A DNA stretch of 64,000 nt from Sphagnum compactum (taxonomy: Eukaryota > Bryophyta > Sphagnopsida > Sphagnales), in NCBI GenBank assembly GCA_965153455.1, contig OZ234499.1, positions 10,846,271-10,910,270 on the forward strand. Direction: 5' to 3'. Shown here piece after piece: positions 53,720-64,000 of this stretch. The position numbers and the translations under genes are program-made. Under the pieces are notes generated by a model that saw only the letters and a program-made list of their open reading frames with translations, was not told where the DNA came from and searched no databases. The stretch's first letter is position 1. Every line of letters starts with the position of its first letter.

Positions 53720-55542
53720 TCCCCCTCCCCACTACACCTACTCCTCCTCTCAAATCCTTCCACCAGATAATGACAGAAAAACATCAACTCTTTTTTCTTC
53801 CGGAAACTCCGCCACGGTCTTCATACGTGAGCCGAAAGCCAACAACCTCCACCGCTGCGACGACAATGCATTTCCATCGTCAATGCATCTAGGCAACGTC
53901 CTCGCCATCGCCAAAGAAGCAACAGCAAGAGCAGCAGCAGCAGCAGCGGGAGAGAGATCGATGCAAAACAACGTCTGCTTCTCACAAACCCTAAATGGGA
54001 CAATCTCTGTTTGATGGGACAAACCGCTGTTTCAGGCCGTTGGATATATTCCTTGTTTAGTTCTGGCCGCTTGATCCGGTCCAAGCATGTTGTGTAGAAC
54101 AACTGGCAACCCCATTAATAAAAATGGATCCAGACACCCACAAAATATAAATCTAATATATGTACCTAGGAGGTGTTTTTTTTTTTAATTTTATTTTAAT
54201 TATTTAATTATTTATTTTATTTGATTTATTTTTATTTATGTATTTATTTTTATTTTTATTCTTTATTTTTTAATGAATTTTTAATAAATGTTTATATAGG
54301 GTGGGGGTGAATTTTTCTCACTATAGGGAACCCCAAAAAAAACCTGTGAATTGTCCAAGGGGTTTTTTTTGGAAAAAATAAAATTGCAAAAAGTGAGCCA
54401 TATATTGAGGAAATAATGTCTCATCTCGCCATATTTAGACAATTATTTCCTATTGGTTGCCGGAACTAGGTAGGATCCTTTAATATATATATATATATAT
54501 ATATTAGTGTCGGACCTGTAGCCAAATTTGGCTCATTGCTCTTGTGGATGATCGCTTTCACACCTACTTGACAAATTTGAGCAAAAAACACCCCATTACC
54601 TAATTATTGTAGTAGTGTTTAGGGTTTAGGGTTTAACCTAGTAGGGTAGGGCTTAAACCCTAAACCCTACCTTTACCATTCTAGCATCTTCTTTTTCTCA
54701 CTTAGAAACTCAATGTCATGTAGGAGTTCAAAAAGTGAGCCTCTAATTCAATGTTAACTACGTTTTTTAAAAAGGGTATGTGGGCATCCTTTTGTCATCG
54801 CCACAAGAAGCACACACATCTTTTTCCTCGCCATTGTCGCGCAAGATCTTTGTTCACTCCCGTCGGTATAGCAAGTTGTTCAATGCCATCACTACAAAAG
54901 CCTTGTTCATTCCCATCGCTATAAAAAGCTCAACACACAAGCTCACGCAACAAAAAAAGTGGACCAAAAGAAGAGCACAAAAGAAAAGTGAACCACAAAC
55001 GAGGATTAGAAGAATTACAAAAAGCTTGCACAAAAGAGAAGCTCCACTAAAACATTGACATATCCCAATGCAACCCTCCAACTTTGATAGTTGCAATGAA
55101 ATACGAGAAGAAGGTAAAATAGTTTGCATTGCACACCAATTTGCAATTCTTCGAACTGCTTTACATTGCTTTAAATTATTGTTTCATTATAATTGTAGAA
55201 TTAGAATTCAAGCATTCTTTTCTTCAATTCTTTTCAAGTCTTTTCAAGAATGAAAAAAAATTAAAAGAATTGAAAAGAAGAATTGAAGATTAAAAGATTG
55301 TTATTACGAAAAAAGATCTACAAAATTGTGAAGAAGAATTGAAGAAAGGAATTAAAAATAACAAGCAGATAATTGTTGAAAGCAATTGTTAAGCATGTTT
55401 CACACCTATAGGCATTCAAGTGTTATTATGCAAATTGTTGTTGTGAAATTTTTATTATCAAAGTATATCAAATTCCTTCAAATTACAAAAGACATCACCA
55501 AATCGTATAAATTTCTATTTTTTATTAATAATTTGTTTCCAA
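53720..55542. other. CCX5-like leader, then AT-rich intergenic DNA
   Basis: 53720-54100 probably holds the exchanger's 5' untranslated region and promoter, with a GCA run near 53930-53950. Beyond it is AT-rich sequence with a TA run (54484-54505) and a head-to-head pair of telomere-like motifs at about 54617-54669. Frames at 54780-55253 have no recognisable match. Confidence 0.5.
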
Positions 55543-56250
55543 TTGAATGCAAAAGTACAAGATAATGACTCATCAAAGAATAGAAATAAAGGCAAAAAGA
55601 AAACTACCTCCTCCACTTCAGATGCATCAATGGAAGCTCAAACCAAAAAGCCAAAACAACATAACTGGGAGCATGGGAAGGTTCTTGCACTCATAAAAAC
55701 AAAATGTGATGAGCATGTAATAACTTTGGGCGTAGTTGACCCATTAGACATATTTGAAATTGTTGTCGTGAAATGAAGAAGATTTTAGCTATTGTCATGG
55801 CTGCAAGACTTTCCCAACACACAAAAAATAACCTTGCATGCAAAAACAAATGGGGGTAAATCTTGGGAGATTTCAAGATTACATGTCAAAATTGGCCACA
55901 ACTAAAATTATTAGACATTGAGCCCACATGACAAGGTTATTTTCCATTTGTCATGATTTTTTCATAGGAACATCTATGACTAGCTTTTGGAATTCGTAAG
56001 AAGTAGGCCAATTTTTAACCCACCTCATGTTCAAAATGTCATGAAAAAAATAGACATTATTTTCAATCCCAATGGTTTGAATGCTCAAAATCCAATTGAC
56101 ATCAAGGAATATTAGAAAGAAGACATCAACCTTGATTGTGAATCCCCAAGCATTTTATCAAAGATGGACCTTCATGGAGAACCTTTGTGGTTAGACACCT
56201 CACACACCATTAATTGTTCGTTCAAGGTCCTTCATGGAAGCTACAACTGA
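55543..56250 (+). pseudogene. Decayed Myb/SANT-like protein of a PIF/Harbinger transposon
   Basis: An open stretch at 55543-55776 has Lys/Ser-rich residues, then a Trp-containing segment like the start of a trihelix/Myb-SANT domain (NWEHGKVLALIKTKCDEH). After a stop, the frame shifts and resumes with residues resembling the ACKNKWG...ILGDFK part of such domains, again broken by stops. PIF/Harbinger elements encode such a DNA-binding partner beside the transposase. It lies on the opposite strand from the transposase at 57368-58075. It is not functional as read. Confidence 0.6.
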
Positions 56251-57367
56251 ACCTCTAACGAAACATGTGGATGACAACCTAATGCACATTTTTGTCAGTG
56301 CCCCCACATCAAAGCCTTAAATACCTACTTCAAAAAACAAACAACGCATTTGAATGCTACAAGTAGTAGAGTTCACAATGTTGGTAGCACAACTGTTAAA
56401 CATTCTTATTCTTAGGCTACACATAAGACCATGGCAAAGGCCACACAAAAGGGGAATTAAATGCTTGTTGATTTAATTAACAAGATACATAAATTAAACA
56501 TGTTTATGTGGTAGAAGAGATGTAAGATTCAAGAAAAGCAATGTAAATCCAAGAAACCATCTTCAAAAAGCAATTGGAATTATTTTTTAATTGAAATAAG
56601 GTCATCAATGAAGCACAAATGAACATGGTGAAAACAATCATAAGCTTAATGAAAATCATGCACATGTTGTTTATGAAGGATAATATATGTGGAAGTGTCA
56701 ATAATGTTAACTTAGTGGAACAAGATGACACTAATGTATTGAATCCAACAATTAGAATTTCACTTGACCTTGATGAATAAAAGAATTGATAATATTCATG
56801 AACTAACAACTTGGGGGGATATTTTTGCAGTAAAGGTCAATTAAAAATAGCAGACCTTGATGATTTAGTTAGCAACCAAATGATAAAAATTTACAAGTTG
56901 GGAGGATTTTGCAACCAAAAGTAATTGAACATAACATAGTAGGAGCTTGATGGATTCAATCTAACAATTGAAAGATGAAAAACTTACAATCTGGGTGAGT
57001 TCTGTAATAAAAAGATGTTGAAAACAACATCGCAGTGGTACCATATGGATTTAATCTAGCAATCGAATGATAAAAAACTTACAACTTGGGGATTTTATAA
57101 CTAAGAATACCTAAAGACAATTGACAAACAAATAAATTGATGCAATATAAGGTTAAAAATCAAACTTTGTTATGATCATGTTACATTTCATTATTGTGAA
57201 GAAAAAATCATAATTCCTTATACATTACATTTGCAAAACTTTCTTCCCCTTTAATTGTATGGACTCATTGCTCTTCAAAATTTGCATTGAATATGTTAAG
57301 CTTCATGTTCACTTCTAGATTGACCTGCACATCGCAATTTCAATTGAATGGAAAATTTTGTTTGAGA

Positions 57368-58075
57368 CTAAAACATGTTATGTAGAATACAACAACAAAT
57401 GAACATTTTTGATATGGATATATTGAAATCTAATTTTCTTAAAAGTTCTTGGAATTTTTTTTGAAGTATGCCAAAAGCATTTTCAATAATTGAATGGCCC
57501 CATTTATGTTTCATATTGTATAAAAATTCCAAAACATAATGTTGGCCTTCTTCTTTATATGGGGTCTTTATCCATGAAATTAATGGATATCCCTTATCAC
57601 CCAGAATGTAAAAGGGAAACCCATTTTGAGAACCTTTCCCAAGTTTAAACACCCATTGTATTGAACTTTAGTGTACAAACAAGACCCACACAACACCCTT
57701 GAATCATTAAAATTACTTAAGTCCGACAAAAATGTCAATGAACTTTTTACTGCAATCAACAATAACTTGTGCCACAATGTTATAGCCTCCAATTTTGTGA
57801 TAATAATAATTTTCTATAAAATTATTTTGAGGCTTTACAATGGAAATGTGAATTCCATCAATAACACCTTGCATGCTAGGAAGACCACACCACCGTTTGA
57901 ACTCCTTTGTGATAATAATCATTACAAGACCTTGAAGCCAAGAAATCAAACCTTTGTAAATGGAATTGACATCTTTAACAAATTCATGTAGAATAAAAGA
58001 CATTATGGACCTCCCCCTACAAAAAAACTCACTACAAGTTATAAAGTTCACACCTTGACCTAGTTTATAAAACAC
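57368..58075 (-). pseudogene. Broken PIF/Harbinger (HARBI1-like) DDE transposase
   Basis: Family blocks occur in order but in three reading frames, so at least two frameshifts break the gene. Frame 1 (58075-57713) holds FKRWCGLPSMQGVIDGIHI with the first catalytic Asp, and DCSKKFIDIFVG. Frame 2 (57792-57580) holds NDSRVLCGSCLYTK with the second Asp. Frame 3 (57652-57368) holds LGDKGYPLISWIKTPY, then HSIIENAFGILQKKFQ with the catalytic Glu and a CCILHNMF end. The three acidic residues survive, so decay is recent relative to the Myb-like partner. The N-terminal part is missing or unrecognisable. Confidence 0.88.
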
Positions 58076-58659
58076 ACAACAAATTCAAATTTGCAAAAGA
58101 TTTTTTTTTGTATTTAGTATCATGTTTCTAGATGATGGGTCATAGTTCTTCCGTAATTCTAAACAAAACATCTTTAGTCATTCAAAATTTTTCTACCCAT
58201 CAATCTTATTCATATTCTATAAGAAAAAACCTTGAAAATCATGTGGTACAACAAGGCTTCACCCAAAGACTAATATCATTAGGTAATTATTTCAAGCACA
58301 AATAATCTTTTGTTCTTGTGATGTAGAAAAAAAAAACACATACTTGGATTTGAACATTCCCTCCAAGTCTTTAGTGATGTTAATTTGAAAAGAAGTTGAA
58401 CTTGCAGGAACAACTTTAAGAAACACCTCTTACAACATTTTGATTAACATCATAACCAAAAACAATATAAAAACATAATTTGTGTGATCCATGAAAATTA
58501 CATAGGACAAAAAACGAGTGAATTCAAGTTTTACAACACAAACAACAAACAATGAAATAATTCATAAGAACTCAAAATATATGGAACACAAAAACAAATA
58601 TGAAAATATGAAAGAAAACAAAAAGAGAAAAACACATACCTTCGTGTTGGCACAACTTC

Positions 58660-59460
58660 AAAAGGTGTAGGAAAAAAACAAAAAATGTAACAAGAGAAGA
58701 AAAATGTAAACACATCCTTTACAACTCCATAAAAAACAAAAATAGGTGATAAGAGAAGCACAAACTCTTCTTTTGCATCTGCACAAAAAGTAAAAATAGG
58801 TGATAAGAAAAACGTAAACACTTCCTTTGTAACTACACAAAAATAAAAAATGCAATGACAAGATAAACACAAATGCATCCTTTATAATTGCATAAAAAGA
58901 AAAACCATGTGAAAAGAGAGTGCAAACACCTCCTTTGTAATTACAAAAAAAGTAAAAACATAGTGATAAGATAAACATAGACACCTCTTTCATAACTACA
59001 CAAAAAACAAGAACATGTGACAAGAGAAATGTAAACACCTCCTTTGTAACTACACAAAAAACGAAAACATGGTGACAAGATAAACATAGACACCTCTTGC
59101 ATAGTTGCACAAAACAAGAATAGGTGACAAGAGAAGCACAAACACCTCTTTTATAGTTACATAAAAACAAAAACATGGTAACAAAATAAGCATAAAGGCC
59201 TCCTTCATAGTTGAACAAAAAACAAAAACAAGTGATAAGAAAATAACAAATACCCCTTCACAAGTGCAAAGAAAGTAAGAACACAATGACAAGAGATGCA
59301 TAAACATCCCCTTCGCAGCTGTAGAAAAATCAAGAACACATTAACAAGAGAAGCGTAAACACCCCTTCATAGCCGCAAATAAAGCAAGAACACAATGACA
59401 AGAAAAGCCCAAACACCTCCTTGGCAAGAACATAAAAAGCAATGAAAGAAGAAAGAGAAG
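58660..59460. repeat. Tandem array, 52-56 bp unit, about 14 copies
   Basis: Units start near 58711, 58764, 58819, 58874, 58926, 58982, 59036, 59091, 59143, 59197, 59253, 59306, 59359 and 59414. The consensus contains CACCTCCTTTGTAACTACAC, an A-rich block, and GGTGACAAGAGAAG. Because units average about 54 bp (18 codons), the minus strand stays open for up to 186 codons and reads as a hydrophobic repeat, but indels shift frame between units. Confidence 0.85.
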
Positions 59461-60126
59461 GTAGGGGCTTGAAAGATGAGCTTTGAGAAAGGAGGAAAAA
59501 AACATTCTGAACAACAAAAGGGGAAACAATTTGGGATAAGAAAAAAATTACAAAAATTATCTAGTGGAATAATAATAGGTGTGAATTATCACTATGGCAC
59601 ATAATCATCAATGTGTAATGTTTTGTACAAAGGTCTTGAACACTTCAATGTTTCTAGAACCTTTTCAAAATGTTGGACGATGTTTGTTTTCCTCATATGT
59701 TTGTTGATGGCAACAGTTTTAATGTTGTGTGCATTAAACCAAAAAAACTAACTCTAGGTGTCAAACATGTTTTAAACACATTGCACACCACCAAGCTTTA
59801 AGGTAAGTAATTCAATATAATTCTTTCAACATTGCAAGCGACTAATTTTGAAATTTTTTGGCATTTATTGAAAACAATTGAATTTATGTTGAATGGCAAT
59901 GTATTACATTAATTATTTTTGGAATTCACAAAAATTCAAAAAACTTACCTACCTTCTATGCTAATTTTTAAAAAAAAACTCTCAAGCACATTAACTTCAT
60001 TATTTAGTAATATTGTAGCATCTGCCCTCCGTGGCACAAATGTGAACCAATTATTAAACTAATTTTTCCTTCCAAAACCATTTTTGGTAATTTAATTTAA
60101 TTTCTAATGATAAAAACTAGTATAAA
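59461..60126. other. AT-rich DNA, nothing recognised
   Basis: No open frame, RNA or repeat structure that I can support. Confidence 0.6.
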
Positions 60127-61475
60127 ATGACCAATTTGCAACTAATTCCTTTGACTAATTTTTAGTCATAGGTGACATTTGCGACTAAACTCTTGATAGT
60201 CATGTTGGATAAGTCACATGTGATGTCAGTCGCAAATGATAAGGAATTTTGAATGAAAGAAAAAATCAATGAAATACACTTCCATCCTTTGACTAGCCAT
60301 ATATGTATTGTCACTTCCAACTAAGGTGCAATTTTTTTGGTGAATAATAGGAGCAAATGATGTGTTGCCACATGTCCGAATTTTTAATAATTTCAAATAT
60401 TTTTATTATAATTTTGAAATAATTTAAAACATTTAGTTTTTATTCTTCGATGGTTATAAATTATGACAAGTGGTGTAATAGAAATTTTTTATGTGACATA
60501 CAAATTAATTAAATTTGTACAAAATTAATTTAAATCAATATTTAGGTATGTAAGTTGAACTAAGTAGGTAGGTAGGTACTTATGTAAGTAGATAAGTAGG
60601 ATTTATATACCCATCTACTTAGGTTAGACACCTATCTAGGTAGGACCTACTTACCTACCTAGGCTAAGTACCTACTTACCTATTTGCAACCATTTTATGT
60701 GCAACTACCTACAACTATTAGTCATTTACAATTACCTTTGGACATTTTTGCAACTATTCCTCTTTACCTATTTGTAACCATTTATTTGCAACCACATGCA
60801 ATTATTAGTCATTTGTGACTACCTTTGGACATTTTTGCAACTATTCCTACTTACTTATTTGTAACCATTCTATTTGTAACTACATGCAATTATTAATCAA
60901 TTACAACTAGCTTTGATCATTTTTGCAACTATTCCTACTTACCTAGTTTGACCTACTACGAGAAAATCATGTTTGTTGTAACTAGTTTATTTAATTGTAA
61001 TTTAATTCTATCGGACACTTTTTAATTATATTAGACAAGTTGCTATGGACACAACATACCTAAATATTGGTTTAGATTTATTTTGTACAAATTCAATTAA
61101 TATGCCATGTGGAAATTTTTTATTACACCATGTGTCACAATCTAAAACCATCAGAACATAAAAATTATATGTTTTAGATTATTTCAAAATTATAATAAAA
61201 TTATTTTAAATTATTAAAAATTGGACACATGCCAACATATCATTTGCTCCCATTATTCACCAAAAAAATCACACTTTAATCACAAGTGACAATACATATA
61301 TTATTAGTCAAAAGATGAAAATGTATTTTATTGATTTTTTTTTTTGCATCCAAAATCCCTTGTCATTTGTAACTAGTGCCAAACGTGACTTGTCCAATGT
61401 GACTATCAAGATTTTAGTTGCAAATGTCACCTACAATTAAAAATTAATCATAGGGACTAGTTACAAAATGGCCAT
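60127..61475. mobile_element. Long inverted-repeat (foldback) element, about 1.35 kb
   Basis: The left arm (60127-60552) and right arm (61057-61475) are inverted copies, roughly 80-85% identical by eye. Both include AGGTGACATTTG, ATATATGTATTGTCACTT, TTTTTTTGGTGAATAAT, ATTTTGAAATAAT and AATATTTAGGTATG. The 500-bp spacer holds a CTAC/GTAG microsatellite and a three-copy 88-bp array. No transposase is present, so it is non-autonomous; the superfamily is not clear. Confidence 0.88.
60681..60943. repeat. Three-copy 88-bp tandem repeat
   Basis: Copies at 60681-60768, 60769-60855 and 60856-60943 share TATTTGTAACCATT, AATTATTAGTCATT and CATTTTTGCAACTATTCCT. It sits in the spacer of the foldback element. 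Confidence 0.85.
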
Positions 61476-64000
61476 GTTCCATTAATGTTATTGCAACAAT
61501 GTTTTCAATTTGTTTTAATGCAATGCCAAAAATGAATCATATTAATCACTTTAAAATTAAAATTTACACATCAATTTATTTTTTCAACCGTTTTAGTCAT
61601 TTAAACAACTGCCACATTAAATAATATCTTCAATCATTTTAATCAAAATATATTTAGTTAAAATTGTGTTTAAAAAAATAGTTTGTTTTGACTAAATCAA
61701 TTTTTGTCCAACGTCTAAAATGACTAAAAATATGATTATATATATATATATATATATACTAACAAAAACATGGTTTTGTGATAAGGAAACTACTTACAAA
61801 CTTGGGACAATTGGTGGATGCATTAGTAGCATACTAATTGTTAACAATATAATCTATCATGCTAAAACAAAACACATTCATATGCATTACCATTTTTTGG
61901 GAGAAAATGTTTTAATGAAAGAAATTAACCTTGTTCATGTCAACATTGAGGATTAAATTGTTATTTTCACAAAGGCTTTAAATATAGATAAGTTGTGAAA
62001 ATTTAAAAGCATGTTTTTTGTATTTGAACTTGAGGGGAAATTTTGAGAATTCAAATTCAATATTCATTTTCATTAGTTATTATACTAGGAAAAAATGTTA
62101 GTTGGTTGATTAGTTTATTTACTTATGCTAATGGGCAAGTTAACCTAACACTAGTAGATCTAGATGATATATCGTTAACTCCTTGTTACCAGTTGTAAGT
62201 GATGGTCATTTACTGCTTCCTAATTACATGGATATTGTAACTATTAAATTTAGTGGTTCTAGAAAGTGGGGAAGTGGCACTACCTTACCACCTCACTTGA
62301 GTTGACTTAAAAAAAGATTACGATAAAGGCAAGAAAGTAGAAAAGGATGTGGTTTAGAATGGTGGGTGGAATTTTTTTTGAAGAGGATTCCTTCCCCCAT
62401 ATAGTTTGTTTTTGGAGAAGTTAAAAAAGAAGGTAAAAGAGTTTTTAGAAGAGGTTGAAAGAAAAGAATCTCTTCATGTATGTGTGAATTGTGAAATGAA
62501 GAACTTGAATATTGATGTTAGACATAACATGCCTAACCATGTTTAACCTACATGGTAGACATAACAACAATAGTAGCGAAAATGCATGTAGTAATGGTTT
62601 TTCATTCTTTGCATCATTTTTGTATTATTTTTGAACCAAGACGTCATCTTTAAAATTTCCAAAAAGGTAAACTACCACCTTGTTTTTGTAACAATTTTGT
62701 TGTTTGGACTAACATTCCTAAATTATTAGATTAAATTATTTATTCTTTGAATTTTAAATTCTTCCCAATAAGTTAATTCTTCCACTGGAAGCTGGAACTT
62801 GTCAGGTGGTATTAACAATATAGTTTAGTTGATTTGTTTTTAGTTTGATTTCTTCATTTTGCCATGTCCAAAACATGTTCAACTTTTAATCAAAACCATT
62901 TTACAAGTTAAATTTCAATTGATTCTTACTTCTCAACTTATAAGTTTTAAAAAACATATTAAACAAATGGTTCCTCATCAAAATCATCTTCTATTTATCT
63001 TTGTTATGCTTTTTGGTATTAATGTTTGGACTATATTTTCATTATTATAAGTTTGTTATGTTTTGATGTGATAAGAACATTGGTGGATTCTAGGTCTTAA
63101 TGTTCCACAAATGTGAGCACCGTTATTATCTATGACAAATTTTCTTACATTAACGTGTTTGATGTTTTCAAATGAATTATCTCCCTTTCTTTTAACGAGT
63201 TGTTATTGATATGCTTGATTTTGTTAAGATGAAAATTTGTGAATAAAATTGCTAATGTTTTGAAGATTACAATTATATTATCATTTTGGAGATTATTAGA
63301 GAATAATCTTGGAACATAAAATGTTGTGACATATTTCTTAATTTGTGAAAAAACTTTGTATGAAATGTATGAATTGTGAAGTGACATATTAAAGGTTGAT
63401 AACATAAACCACACAGAAGAATTTTCACAATGGAAGTTTCCACAAGTTTCTAAGCATTAGATGTTAGAATTTCACTTTGAAGGCCCTATTCACAGTGTTG
63501 TGTGAAGCAGATCCCCAAAGTGTAGATTGTTTTTTTCTGCTACAGCTAGTGAAAACTTGGGTGATTTGTTGCCAAGTTTTTCTTGTCCCATCTTTTAGAG
63601 GATGCCAAGCTTGCTGTCTAGGAGCTATCTCTCAGGCAACAAGTGAATCTATGCTAGCAATGGATTGACTGGGTGATCTAGTGCAATAAGTGAGTCACCT
63701 ACCCCTATGACTCTGTAACCCACAAGCATACGTACTGGTCTTCTTATATCTCAAGCTATGCAGACTGCTTCAGTCACATTTTTATGGACCTGCATTTGAA
63801 CTTCAACATTGTAGACTTCTTTTAGGTTTTCTCCCCAGGAATCCATGAGATGTACATAAGCCAGCTCTTCTGCAATCGTGGAGTGAAAAACAAATGATAG
63901 AGCTGTGATATGCTTGTTGCATGCAGAACTGGGGAGCTAAAGACACTGCATGAAGCTGACTTTGACATCTGCAAAAGGTGTTGATATTTGCTGGAAGATC
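61476..64000. other. AT-rich intergenic DNA; coding-like remnant at the right edge
   Basis: 61476-63470 is AT-rich with a TA run near 61735-61758 and no recognisable gene. From about 63480 composition becomes less AT-rich. Read on the minus strand, 63480-63860 gives coding-like stretches (for example RRPVRMLVGYRVIG) interrupted by stops. I do not recognise the family; it may be an eroded gene or transposon fragment running off the window. Confidence 0.35.

Noticed and set aside
53646-54014. 122-codon plus-strand frame at the start of the exchanger gene
   Set aside because: Antisense to the CCX5-like first exon and leader; no recognised domain.
58531-59218. Long hydrophobic frames on the minus strand that look like a multi-pass membrane protein
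   Set aside because: They are produced by a 54-bp tandem array whose unit is 18 codons; frames switch between units and no family similarity exists.

Overview
This window is nuclear DNA from a land plant, most likely a bryophyte (moss or liverwort). The protein-coding genes have canonical plant introns, mostly about 100-400 bp with some over 1 kb, and plant-specific families: a SERK co-receptor kinase, a plastid lipoxygenase, a HAM-type histone acetyltransferase and a CCX5-like cation exchanger. The window also holds a complete gene for CFAP44, an axonemal WD-repeat protein that only makes sense in a plant with swimming sperm. That excludes most seed plants. Placement within the spore-bearing plants is inference from intron size, not from a species-specific marker.

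Layout. 1-5132: very AT-rich repeats, then the 3' flank of SERK. 5133-11103 (-): SERK, 13 exons. 11104-22479: SERK leader, a Tourist-like MITE, then about 10 kb of AT-rich DNA with diverged tandem arrays and no recognisable gene. 22480-28462 (-): lipoxygenase, 9 exons, with a large hairpin element in intron 7. 30237-32020 (+): HAM acetyltransferase, 2 exons, divergent from the lipoxygenase. 33599-49264 (-): CFAP44, 39 exons, with a second Tourist-like MITE in intron 29. 50748-53719 (-): CCX5-like exchanger. 53720-64000: AT-rich DNA with a broken PIF/Harbinger transposon, a 54-bp tandem array and a 1.35-kb inverted-repeat element.

I built the gene models by hand from splice sites, reading-frame continuity and remembered family sequences. 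In SERK, the lipoxygenase, HAM and CFAP44 the exon phases add up to an open frame throughout. The exchanger model has one unresolved frame change. The genes are not an operon or pathway cluster; each acts alone (hormone/developmental signalling, oxylipin synthesis, chromatin, flagellum, ion transport).

I found no clear sign of a wholly new biological system. The points most worth following are: three GC-AG introns, two of which carry the only two transposon-like insertions I recognised inside introns; a lipoxygenase ending in Ala where the family has the iron-liganding Ile; two related MITEs beside a decayed Harbinger source; and two large hairpin elements that could produce small RNAs.
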